Positions 9,066-17,171 of a DNA stretch of 64,000 nt are shown piece after piece. The position numbers and the translations under genes were made by a program. The stretch spans positions 1-64,000 of the forward strand of contig JBIOVB010000009.1 of assembly GCA_044867525.1 (NCBI GenBank), read 5' to 3'. The first letter of the stretch is position 1. Every line of letters starts with the position of its first letter. This DNA is from JALYNX01 sp044867525. Lineage in GTDB: Bacteria; Actinomycetota; Acidimicrobiia; Spongiisociales; ZC4RG35. A model generated the notes under the pieces. That model made no database searches. It had not been told where the DNA came from and saw nothing but the letters and a program-made list of their open reading frames with translations.

Positions 9066-9100
9066 TCCGGCCTCGGACAAGGGTCCAGTATTCTCCGCGC

Positions 9101-10207
9101 ATGGAGCCCACCCTGAGTCGCGACTGTTACGTGGCGGCCGAATGGTTCGATCGAGAGCGGGAAAAGGTGTTCGAGGCGCAGTGGTTCTGCGTCGGGCGTG
9201 AGGAGGAGATCCCGGACCCAGGGGACCATCTCGTCTGCCAGGTGGTCGACGAGTCGGTCATCGTCACCCGGCAGCGTGACGGCGGGCTCTCCGCCTACAT
9301 CAACCTCTGCCGGCACCGGGGCACGGTGCTGGCGACCGCCCAGGGGAAACCCGGTCAGGTCGAGATCGGGCCCTCTGACACCTTCCATGGCTCCATCCAG
9401 TGCCCCTATCACAACTGGACCTACGCCTTCGATGGCCGGCTCCGTGCCGCTCCCTTCCTCGACGAGGAGGACGGGTTGAGAAAGGATGACCTTCCTCTGC
9501 ACGAAGTCGCGGTCGACTCCTGGGGGGGATTCGTCTTCGCCCACCTCGACCCGGCAAATGCTGCGCCCCTCTCCGATCAGTTCCAGGACACCGAGTCCTA
9601 CCTGGCCAACTACCCGCTCACCGACCTGCGCAGCGTGGTGCGCATCGTCTACCCGGTCTCAGCCAACTGGAAGGCGATCGTCGAGAACTACAACGAGTGC
9701 TACCACTGCGGACCAGTCCACCCCGAGCTGGTGGAGCTGGTGCCCGCCTTTCGCCAGCGGGGCGGGTCAGAACTGGATTGGGAAGCGGGCATCCCGCACC
9801 GGGAGGGTGCCTGGACCTTCACCGCCACCGGGACCAGCAACCGCCAGCCCTTCCCCGGGCTCAGCCCCGAAGAGATGGAGCGCCACAAGGGCCAGCTGAT
9901 CTATCCCAACCTGATGCTCAGCCTCTCCGCAGACCATGTCGCTGCCTTCACGTTGTGGCCCAGGGCCGCCGACGACACGGTTGTGGTTTGTGACTTCCTG
10001 TTCCACAAGGACGAGGTCGAGCGTTCGGGGTTCGACCCCTCCGACGCCGTCGACTTCTGGGATCTGGTCAATCGCCAGGACTGGCAGATCTGTGAGCTGG
10101 TGCAACGCGGGATGAGATCGCGGCGGTTCGCCACCGGGTTCTACGCCCCGATGGAGGACTACTCGATGGACATCCGCCGCTATCTGGGTGACCTCGGCCT
10201 GCAGTGA
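9101..10207 (+). CDS. Rieske non-haem iron oxygenase, alpha subunit
   Basis: Ring-hydroxylating/demethylating oxygenase large subunit, 368 residues. The Rieske [2Fe-2S] ligands are C70-x-H72 and C101-x2-H104. The mononuclear iron site follows as NECYHCGPVH (H202, H207, bridging acid at 199). The spacing and the ENYNECYHCGPVHPEL segment resemble quaternary-amine demethylases such as GbcA (glycine betaine) more than aromatic dioxygenases. No reductase gene is adjacent. ATG at 9101 is chosen because the longer frame overlaps the hydrolase. It overlaps the next gene by GTGA, so the oxygenase and the sarcosine-oxidase-like enzyme are made together, which supports stepwise N-demethylation. That pathway is inferred. 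Confidence 0.88.
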   Translation: MEPTLSRDCYVAAEWFDREREKVFEAQWFCVGREEEIPDPGDHLVCQVVDESVIVTRQRDGGLSAYINLCRHRGTVLATAQGKPGQVEIGPSDTFHGSIQCPYHNWTYAFDGRLRAAPFLDEEDGLRKDDLPLHEVAVDSWGGFVFAHLDPANAAPLSDQFQDTESYLANYPLTDLRSVVRIVYPVSANWKAIVENYNECYHCGPVHPELVELVPAFRQRGGSELDWEAGIPHREGAWTFTATGTSNRQPFPGLSPEEMERHKGQLIYPNLMLSLSADHVAAFTLWPRAADDTVVVCDFLFHKDEVERSGFDPSDAVDFWDLVNRQDWQICELVQRGMRSRRFATGFYAPMEDYSMDIRRYLGDLGLQ

Positions 10208-11370
10208 AGGCCGACTACGACCTGATCGTCCTCGGCCTGGGCGGGATCGGAAGCGCCGCTGCCTATTGGGGTGCTCGCCGGATCGGGGGCTCGGTGCTGG
10301 GGATCGAGCAATACCAATTGGGCCACGGCAATGGCGGGTCCGAGGACCACAGCCGAATCATCCGGCTCTCGTACCACACCCCGGAATATGTCGAGCTGGC
10401 CCAGGCCGCGTACCAGGCGTGGGAGCAGGTCGAGGTCGAGTCCGGGGAACCACTCGTGCTGCGCACCGGCGGTCTCGACCTGGCTCCGGAAGGAGCCAGC
10501 ATCGGGCTCGACGACTATCGGGCGTCGATGTCCACCGCTGGAGTGCCCTTCGAGGAGCTCGATTCGACGGAATTGATGAAACGCTGGCCGCAGTGGCAGG
10601 TCGGAGACGACGTGAGGGCGCTGTATCAGGAGCGATCGGGGATCGCCATGGCCTCCCGGGCCAACGCCACCCACCGTCGGCTCGCCGCGGGGCACGGAGC
10701 CAACCTGCTGGATTCGGTCGAAGTGGAGTCCATCCGGGAGACCGATGGGGAGGTCGAGGTCGTCGCCGGCGGGACCTCCTATCGCGCGGCCAATGTGATT
10801 GTCGCGGCCGGCGCCTGGACCAACCGCACGCTGCAATCGTTGGGAGTGAGCTTCCCGCTCGAGGTGACACAGGAGCAGGTGGTTTACCTCGACCCACTCG
10901 ATCCCGCTGCCTTCCATCCCAGTCGGTTCCCGATCTGGATTTGGATGGACGAGCCCAACTTCTATGGCTTTCCCATCTTTGGGGAGCCTGCGGTGAAGGT
11001 GGCGTGGGACCGTTGCGAGATCGTCACCGATCCCCAGGCCCGCAGCTTCCAGCCCAGGGAGGACGTCAACGAGGCGGTGCTCCGGTTCACGGCCCAGCAC
11101 CTCCCGAGTGCGGCCGGCTCGATCCGTCTCGCCAAGACCTGCCTCTATACCCTGACACCGGACCGGGACTTCATCGTGGACCGTGTGCCCGGCCGGGAGC
11201 ATGTGCTCACCGCGGTTGGGGCGGGGCATGCCTTCAAATTCGCCTCCCTGCTGGGCAGGGTGCTGATCGACCTTGCGTTGGATGGGGAGACCGACGTGAA
11301 CATCTCCCCGTTCGCAGCCGATCGGGCAATCCTCGGCGAGGAAGACCCGATGCGGACATACATGGTGTGA
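10204..11370 (+). CDS. Monomeric sarcosine oxidase-like FAD enzyme
   Basis: FAD-dependent N-methyl amino acid oxidase family (sarcosine or N-methyl-L-tryptophan oxidase), 388 residues. The FAD-binding motif is VLGLGGIGSAAAYWGARR at the N-terminus. C313 in KTCLYTLTPDRDFIVD aligns with the cysteine that carries covalent FAD in monomeric sarcosine oxidase. The GTG start overlaps the Rieske stop. Family members oxidise a secondary amine to give formaldehyde, H2O2 and the demethylated amino acid. Placed after a demethylase-like oxygenase, a role in finishing betaine or N-methyl compound breakdown is reasonable but unproven. Confidence 0.87.
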   Translation: MKADYDLIVLGLGGIGSAAAYWGARRIGGSVLGIEQYQLGHGNGGSEDHSRIIRLSYHTPEYVELAQAAYQAWEQVEVESGEPLVLRTGGLDLAPEGASIGLDDYRASMSTAGVPFEELDSTELMKRWPQWQVGDDVRALYQERSGIAMASRANATHRRLAAGHGANLLDSVEVESIRETDGEVEVVAGGTSYRAANVIVAAGAWTNRTLQSLGVSFPLEVTQEQVVYLDPLDPAAFHPSRFPIWIWMDEPNFYGFPIFGEPAVKVAWDRCEIVTDPQARSFQPREDVNEAVLRFTAQHLPSAAGSIRLAKTCLYTLTPDRDFIVDRVPGREHVLTAVGAGHAFKFASLLGRVLIDLALDGETDVNISPFAADRAILGEEDPMRTYMV

Positions 11371-11425
11371 TTACGACGGACTAGCGCATTTGCGCACTCT
11401 TCAAGTAGTCCCTGGCACCTGACGA

Positions 11426-13243
11426 TTGATTCCCGTGGACAACCTGGCCACCAAGCGAGCGCGGGTCGACGACGCCTTGACCGACCACGATCGGGTGGAG
11501 GCCCTGAACGAGTTGTGCTCCGCCCTCTACGAGTTCGACTCCAACGAGGCGGTAGCAGTGGCCGAGCAGTCGATCCAGCTCGCGGAGGCCACCGGTGACG
11601 CCCTGGGACGGGCATGGGCCCTGCACAATCGGGGCTGGGCATACAGCTCGCTGGGGAGGCTCGACGAAGCACTCGACGACCAGTTGTCGGCCCGTGCCCA
11701 ATTCGAGCTCGCCAATGACATGAAAGGTGTGGCCAACTCTCTGATGGCGATAGGGGACCTCTACGGCGACGTCGGCGATACCTCGACCGCCCTGGAATAC
11801 CTGGAGCGGGCCCGGGCCCCTCTGAAGATGATCGATGACCCCCAGGCCCATGGGCTCCTCGCCAACCTCACCGGGATCGCGCTCAGCAATGAAGGCAGGC
11901 ACCGGGAAGCCTTGGACATCTTCGAGCAGACCGAGGACATCTACACCTCCATCGGCGACACCTTGCGCATCGGGACCGCCCGGATCAACCAGGGCTTCGA
12001 GATGATGGTGCTCGCCAAGTCATCCGAGGACGACGAGAGGGAGGCCTTGATCTCGAAGGCCCGAGAGCTCGCGGTGGAGATCGTTTTGCGTGGCGAAAGC
12101 CTTGGAGAGGACGGGCGGCATACCCGGGCCTATGGGGAATACCTCATGGCACTGGTCCACGCCGCGTCGGGGCTTCGGGATCAGGCGCTCTCCCACTCCG
12201 CTGAAGCCGAGCTCGCAGCCAATGCCGGGGGCCTGGACCAACTCGGAGTGGAGATCGCACTCGACCGGGTTGGATGGCTGATCGAGGCCTGTCGCCTGCC
12301 CGAGGCCGGGACATTGCTCGACCAGATCGTGGCCAAGAGCGAGAAGATCGACCTGAAGAGGGCAATCGTCAAGGCCGCATCCCTCCGCGCCGACCTTCTC
12401 GAGGCGCTTGGCGACCATGCCGGCGCCCTCGCCTCTCATCGCGACTTTCATCGGCTCGACGACGCCCTGCACACCGACGAGGCAGAGCGGAGAGCGCGGC
12501 TCACTGCCACCCGATTCCAGGTGGAGCGGGCGCGCCGCGAGGCCGAGGTGGCCCAGGAAAGGGTGGGCGAGTTGGAGGCACTGGACCACGAGAAGCGGGA
12601 CTTCCTGGCGAGCGTCAGCCATGAGTTGCGAACCCCACTGGCCGCGGTGCTCGGCTTCGCCACTGAGCTTGCCGAATCGTGGGACCTCTTCGAGCCCGAC
12701 GAAGCCAGGGGCCTGGTCCGGCTCATCGCCAGTCAGTCCGCCGACATTTCCAGCATCGTCGACGACTTGCTCACCATGACCCGGCTCGAGGCGGGGACCA
12801 TGAGCGTCTACCCGACCGAGGTCGCGGTCACCGAGCACCTCTCCGATCTGGTGGAGTCTGCTGGCCGTGACGGATCGCGGCCAATCGCATGGGAGGGCGA
12901 TGTCGTTGTCTGGGCCGACGCCAATCGCCTTCGCCAGATAATCCGCAACCTGATCACCAACGCCCTCCGCTACGGGGGCGAAGAGATCAGGGTCGTCCTC
13001 GGCGAGGACGGGACCCATGGCGCGATCGAGGTCCGCGACTCAGGTGGCCCGATCCCACCGGCCAGGGTCGCCACCATGTTCGACCCATTCGAGCATGGAG
13101 ACAGCGGCCAGAACACACCGAACTCTGTTGGTCTCGGCCTTGCCGTCGCCAGGAGCCTGGCCCGGGTGATGGGCGGAGACCTCCACTACACGCACGACGG
13201 GGAGTCGGTGTTTCGCTTGGAGCTTCCCTTGACGCAAGCTTGA
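11426..13243 (+). CDS. Soluble sensor histidine kinase with TPR input domain
   Basis: Residues about 10-340 form repeated helix pairs of tetratricopeptide type (for example ALHNRGWAYSSLGRLDEAL, then EYLERARAPL and EALDIFEQTE). A charged coiled coil (about 350-390) leads to the HisKA domain with H399 in SVSHELRTPL, then the HATPase domain with NLITNALRYGG and VGLGLAVARSL. There is no membrane segment, so the kinase senses an intracellular partner through the TPRs. No response regulator or receiver domain is nearby, making it an orphan. Start is TTG 11426 or GTG 11435. Length 605 residues is usual for this architecture. Output target unknown. Confidence 0.88.
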   Translation: MIPVDNLATKRARVDDALTDHDRVEALNELCSALYEFDSNEAVAVAEQSIQLAEATGDALGRAWALHNRGWAYSSLGRLDEALDDQLSARAQFELANDMKGVANSLMAIGDLYGDVGDTSTALEYLERARAPLKMIDDPQAHGLLANLTGIALSNEGRHREALDIFEQTEDIYTSIGDTLRIGTARINQGFEMMVLAKSSEDDEREALISKARELAVEIVLRGESLGEDGRHTRAYGEYLMALVHAASGLRDQALSHSAEAELAANAGGLDQLGVEIALDRVGWLIEACRLPEAGTLLDQIVAKSEKIDLKRAIVKAASLRADLLEALGDHAGALASHRDFHRLDDALHTDEAERRARLTATRFQVERARREAEVAQERVGELEALDHEKRDFLASVSHELRTPLAAVLGFATELAESWDLFEPDEARGLVRLIASQSADISSIVDDLLTMTRLEAGTMSVYPTEVAVTEHLSDLVESAGRDGSRPIAWEGDVVVWADANRLRQIIRNLITNALRYGGEEIRVVLGEDGTHGAIEVRDSGGPIPPARVATMFDPFEHGDSGQNTPNSVGLGLAVARSLARVMGGDLHYTHDGESVFRLELPLTQA

Positions 13244-13247
13244 GGTG

Positions 13248-13342
13248 CCGGCCGACTTTGGCCTCGACCACCTTCGACCCCACACGGTTGAAGCCGGGGT
13301 GAAACCGAACAGTCTGGGACCAAAGAGACGCCGGTCGGCCGG
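13248..13342. other. Intergenic inverted repeat between convergent genes
   Basis: CCGGCCGAC at 13248-13256 pairs with GTCGGCCGG at 13334-13342, enclosing 77 bases between the kinase stop and the OppF-like stop. The right arm is itself nearly palindromic. It may end transcription from either side; no T tract supports this, so it is only a possibility. Confidence 0.35.
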
Positions 13343-13344
13343 GG

Positions 13345-14328
13345 CTACCGCTCCGTTGAGGGCATGTCGGCCGCTATCGACACAGCCCAGCATGCAGCCG
13401 CGACCAGTGCTCCCGCCGAGAGAGGGCCCGGGTCGTCGCGGGGACAGCGGGCGGCGACCTCGGGTGCCAACTCCCCCGACTTGAACAAGGGGCATCTGGG
13501 GTGGAACCGACAACCGTTCGGGATCCGGGTCGGGTCGGGTATCTCACCGGTGAGGATCTGCTGCTCCATCGACCGGGTCTCCGGCACGACCGAAAGCAGA
13601 GCCCGGGTGTAGGGGTGTTTTGGGTCCTCGAGGATCTCCTCGGTGGGCCCGGTCTCCACGATCCGCCCCAGGTACATCACCGCGACTCGATCGGCGATGT
13701 TCCAAGCCAGGCCCAGGTCGTGGGTCACCACCAGAATCGACAACCCGGCCTCGTCCACGAGGTGGCGCATCAGGGCGAGGATCTCGCCCCGGATCGAGGC
13801 GTCGAGGCTGGCCACAGGCTCGTCGGCGAGGAGGAGGCGGGGCTCCATGACCATGGCCCCAGCGATCACCACCCGCTGCCGCTGCCCGCCTGAGACCTCG
13901 TGGGGATACATCGGGAAGAAGCGCTCCGGAGGACGCAGACCGGCCCGGGACAGGGCGGAAGCGACCCTGGCTTCCTCGTCGGCGGGGTGCCCGTGGATTC
14001 GCAAGCCCTCCGCCACCACCTCGTAGATCGTCTGTCTCGGGTTGAGCGCCCCGGTCGGGTCCTGGAACACCATCTGCACAGTTGGGTTGAAGACGGTCTG
14101 AATCGTCTTCTTCGTCGCAGCGTCGACCGGTCCCCCCTCGACGTGGATCCGCCCCGAGGTCACCTTTTGCAAACCCTGGATGGCCCGGATCAACGTTGTC
14201 TTGCCCGAGCCGGACTCTCCGACCAGGGCCAGGACCTCTCCGGGGTCGACATGAAGTGACGCCCCGTCCACGGCCCGGGCGTTCCCGAAGTCGACATGGA
14301 GGTCTTCGACCTCGACGAGAGGGGTCAC
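13345..14328 (-). CDS. Peptide-type ABC transporter ATPase, OppF type
   Basis: Second ATPase of a dipeptide/oligopeptide-type importer. Walker A is GESGSGKT, signature VSGGQRQR, Walker B LLLADEPVASLD, and the C-terminal oligopeptide/dipeptide extension carries the cysteine-rich CRFHPRCPLF segment that binds an iron-sulphur cluster in some family members. GTG at 14328 overlaps the stop of the OppD-like gene by GTGA and is preferred over GTG at 14340. Last gene of a five-gene operon (binding protein, two permeases, two ATPases). 327 residues. Confidence 0.88.
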   Translation of the reverse strand: MTPLVEVEDLHVDFGNARAVDGASLHVDPGEVLALVGESGSGKTTLIRAIQGLQKVTSGRIHVEGGPVDAATKKTIQTVFNPTVQMVFQDPTGALNPRQTIYEVVAEGLRIHGHPADEEARVASALSRAGLRPPERFFPMYPHEVSGGQRQRVVIAGAMVMEPRLLLADEPVASLDASIRGEILALMRHLVDEAGLSILVVTHDLGLAWNIADRVAVMYLGRIVETGPTEEILEDPKHPYTRALLSVVPETRSMEQQILTGEIPDPTRIPNGCRFHPRCPLFKSGELAPEVAARCPRDDPGPLSAGALVAAACWAVSIAADMPSTER

Positions 14329-15287
14329 ACCAGCACGCACGCCGCACTCCTCCCCTCGCCCGATGCCCGCAGCCCTGGCTCCTCCGGCAAACAGGCGTCA
14401 TGAGCCAGTGGGCACCGGGGATGGAACGGGCACCCTTGCGGCAGGCTTCCCGGGGTTGGCGGGTCGCCCCCCAGCCCGGCGGGCGCCATCCGCGAGGCCC
14501 TGTCCCCGATTGTGGGAAAGGCGGCGGCCAGGGCCCTTGTGTAGGGATGGGCTGCGTTCTCGAACACCTCGAAGGATGGGCCCTGCTCGACGATTCGGCC
14601 GGCGTACATCACCGCGAGACGTCGGCAGGCGTATGTCAGCACCGACAGGTCGTGGGTGATGAACATCACGGTGAGGTCATGTTCTGCCTTGAGATCGTCG
14701 AGTAGCGCCAGCACCTGGGCCTGGACCATGAGATCGAGGGCCGTCGTCGGCTCGTCGGCGATGAGCAGGAGCGGATCGCAGGCCAGTGCCATCGCAATGA
14801 GGACCCGCTGCCGCTGCCCTCCCGAGAGTTGATGGGGATATGAGTCGGCCCGGGTCTCGGAGAGCCCGACCCGTCCCAGTAGCTCCACGGTGCGGGTTCG
14901 TGCTGCTCTTTCGTTGGTGGCGGTGTCGTGGATCAACATCGGCTCTGCAATCTGCTCACCGACGGTCTGCACCGGGTTCAGGGCATGCAGCGCCCCCTGG
15001 AACACGATGGCCCCGGCGGTCCATCGCAGCGCGCGCAGCCCTCCGGGGGATAGAGCGAGCACGTCCTTGCCGTCGAGTGTGACCTCGCCGGTCACCTCCG
15101 TCCCTGAAGGCAGCAAACGCAAGAGTGCTCCGGCGAGAGTGGACTTGCCGCACCCGGACTCCCCGGCGAGACCCATCGAGCCGCCCTTTTCCAGGTCAAA
15201 GCTCACTCCACGCACCGCGGGCACCGGCCCACTCTTCGACTGGTAGGTGACCTGGAGGTCGCGAACCGATAGCAGCGGTTGGGCCAT
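14325..15287 (-). CDS. Peptide-type ABC transporter ATPase, OppD type
   Basis: First ATPase of the importer, 320 residues. It starts MAQPLLSVRDLQVTYQ, with Walker A GESGCGKS, signature LSGGQRQRV, Walker B LLIADEPTTALD and the oligopeptide C-terminal tail with the CPFHPRCPL cysteine cluster. ATG at 15287 overlaps the OppC stop by ATGA, and its own stop overlaps OppF by GTGA. The open frame extends upstream to 15395 inside OppC and is rejected. It drives uptake of peptides or similar amides across the membrane. Confidence 0.9.
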   Translation of the reverse strand: MAQPLLSVRDLQVTYQSKSGPVPAVRGVSFDLEKGGSMGLAGESGCGKSTLAGALLRLLPSGTEVTGEVTLDGKDVLALSPGGLRALRWTAGAIVFQGALHALNPVQTVGEQIAEPMLIHDTATNERAARTRTVELLGRVGLSETRADSYPHQLSGGQRQRVLIAMALACDPLLLIADEPTTALDLMVQAQVLALLDDLKAEHDLTVMFITHDLSVLTYACRRLAVMYAGRIVEQGPSFEVFENAAHPYTRALAAAFPTIGDRASRMAPAGLGGDPPTPGSLPQGCPFHPRCPLAHDACLPEEPGLRASGEGRSAACVLV

Positions 15288-16177
15288 CAACGACCGCCGA
15301 GCCGGGGGTTGGCGATCTCCTCGAGGGTGCGACCGATGAGGGTGAACGCCAGGACCACGGCCAGGATCCCGAAGCCTGCGGGAAGGAAGTACCACCAGGC
15401 GTTGCGGGTCATCGCCCCGTTTACGAACGCCTCCTCCAACGTCTTACCCCAGGAGGCGGCCGAAGGATCGCCAAGCCCGAGGAAAGACAGGGTGGTTTCG
15501 GTGAGGATCGAGACCGGGACCGCAAGGGTGGCGTTGGCCAGGATCAACCCGCTGACATTGGGCAGGATGTGATGCTCGACTATGTGCACCCCGCTGGCGC
15601 CCAACGAGCGAGCCCTGTCGACGAACAGGCGTTGCTTCACCGTCAGCACCTGGGCCCGCACCAAACGGGCGGTAGAGGGCCAGGAGGTGACTCCGATGAC
15701 GAAGATGATGTTCCATACATTCCTCCCCAGGACCGAGGCGAGGACGATGGCCAGGGGGAGAAAGGGGATCACCAGGAACCACTCGGTGATCCGCATCAGG
15801 AAGGCGTCGACCTTGCCCCCGACGAAACCGGAGACGATCCCGACCACCGAGCCGATCAGGATCGTGAGCACCGTGGCAGCCAGGCCGACGAAGAGGCTGA
15901 CCCTCGAGCCCCAGACGAACTGGGCCCACGACGAGCGCCGGATGTAGTCGGTGCCGAGGGGCGGGAATTCAGATGGAGGAGCCCACTGTGGGTTTCCCGC
16001 AGCACGTGCGAACACCGGGCTCAACTCCCGGGCATCCACGATCAGAGGGGCGGCGAGCGCCATCAGGACGAAGAGGGCGAGCACCGCGAGCCCGATCATC
16101 CCCTGACGGGAGCTGCGGAACTGCTGCCAGACCCGGCCGGCCGTCGCTCGCCGTCGCCTCATGGCGAGACTGGTCAT
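15287..16177 (-). CDS. Peptide-type ABC transporter permease, OppC type
   Basis: 296-residue inner-membrane permease. A basic N-terminal segment (MTSLAMRRRRATAG) precedes the first membrane helix, the periplasmic loop contains the family motif FPPLGTDYIRRS (normally LGTDxxGRD), and the EAA loop is visible around RARSLGASGVHIVEHHILPN. The ATG at 16177 overlaps the OppB stop by ATGA. A frame extending to 16876 runs through OppB and is a shadow. Works with OppB to form the channel. Confidence 0.9.
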   Translation of the reverse strand: MTSLAMRRRRATAGRVWQQFRSSRQGMIGLAVLALFVLMALAAPLIVDARELSPVFARAAGNPQWAPPSEFPPLGTDYIRRSSWAQFVWGSRVSLFVGLAATVLTILIGSVVGIVSGFVGGKVDAFLMRITEWFLVIPFLPLAIVLASVLGRNVWNIIFVIGVTSWPSTARLVRAQVLTVKQRLFVDRARSLGASGVHIVEHHILPNVSGLILANATLAVPVSILTETTLSFLGLGDPSAASWGKTLEEAFVNGAMTRNAWWYFLPAGFGILAVVLAFTLIGRTLEEIANPRLGGR

Positions 16178-17151
16178 GCTTCCTCCACGCGTGGGTCGAG
16201 CCAGCTGTAGGTGAGGTCGGCGATCAGGTTGAACACGATCACGGCCGCGCTGAAGAGGAGGAACAGGCCTTGAAGCATGGGAAGATCCGGACCGCGGATA
16301 GCGTCGGCGGTCGCCTTGCCCAGGCCTGGCCACGAGTACACCGCCTCGACCGCGATCGCCCCCGAGAGCACGAACCCGAAGTTGATCGCGGTCAGGGTTA
16401 CCACCGGGAGCAGTGCGTTTGGCACGGCGTGCTTCCGGCGAACCACGACGTCGCGCAGCCCCTTGGCCCGAGCCACGGTCAAGTAATCCTCGCCCATCAC
16501 ATCGAGCAGAGAGCTCCGGGTGATCAGCGTGTACTCGCCGAGATAGGCCAGCGTCAAGGTCAACGCCGGGAGGAACAGATGGTGGAGTTGGTCGAGGAGA
16601 AGCGGGATTCCGGTCTCGTTGGAGCCGGGATCGGTGATCCCGCCAACGGGGAACCAGCCCAGGGTCACCGCGAACACCACGAGGAGGATCATCCCCAGCC
16701 AGAAGTCGGGCATGGAATAGAACACCATCGTGCTCGAGGTGATGGCGTGGTCCTTCCAGGTGTTCCTCCTCCACGCCGCGATGATCCCGCCGATCGTCCC
16801 GATCACCGCGGAGAGCACGGCCGAGATCCCGACCAGAACAACCGTCGGTGGGATCGCGGTGACGATGTCGTCCCACACGGCGCGCCTCGTCTGATACGAG
16901 ATCCCGAAGTTGAGCTGCGCAGTCTCCTTCAAATAGAGCAGGAATTGCGTGCCCAACGGCTGGTCGAGCCCGAAGGACCGCCTCAGGTCGTCGAGGACAC
17001 TCTGTGGGATATTCCGGCCCCGGAACAAAGATGCGATCGGGTCGGTCTCAACCACCCGAAACAGAAAGAAGTTGAACACCAGGACGAAGACCAGCGTCAG
17101 CAGCGACCCGAGCACCTTCCGCAGAACGAGGCGGCTTCGGGATTTGCCCAA
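16174..17151 (-). CDS. Peptide-type ABC transporter permease, OppB type
   Basis: OppB/DppB-like permease of about 325 residues with a first membrane helix near KVLGSLLTLVFVLVFNFFLF, a large first periplasmic domain and the EAA loop in ARAKGLRDVVVRRKHAVPN. The start is uncertain. The frame opens at 17271 inside the binding-protein gene; TTG at 17151 with GAAGAG upstream is my choice, and CTG 17169 or GTG 17127 are alternatives. It overlaps OppC by ATGA and follows the binding protein by about 20 bases. Confidence 0.85.
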   Translation of the reverse strand: MGKSRSRLVLRKVLGSLLTLVFVLVFNFFLFRVVETDPIASLFRGRNIPQSVLDDLRRSFGLDQPLGTQFLLYLKETAQLNFGISYQTRRAVWDDIVTAIPPTVVLVGISAVLSAVIGTIGGIIAAWRRNTWKDHAITSSTMVFYSMPDFWLGMILLVVFAVTLGWFPVGGITDPGSNETGIPLLLDQLHHLFLPALTLTLAYLGEYTLITRSSLLDVMGEDYLTVARAKGLRDVVVRRKHAVPNALLPVVTLTAINFGFVLSGAIAVEAVYSWPGLGKATADAIRGPDLPMLQGLFLLFSAAVIVFNLIADLTYSWLDPRVEEA

Positions 17152-17171
17152 CGCGCTCTTCGCAGTCAGCT

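Noticed and set aside
8840..9100. N-terminal extension of the Rieske oxygenase
   Set aside because: It overlaps the end of the CocE-type gene; ATG 9101 gives the normal family start.
15287..16876. Long OppC frame reaching into OppB
   Set aside because: The upstream part is a shadow of OppB; the ATGA overlap at 16174-16177 marks the real start.
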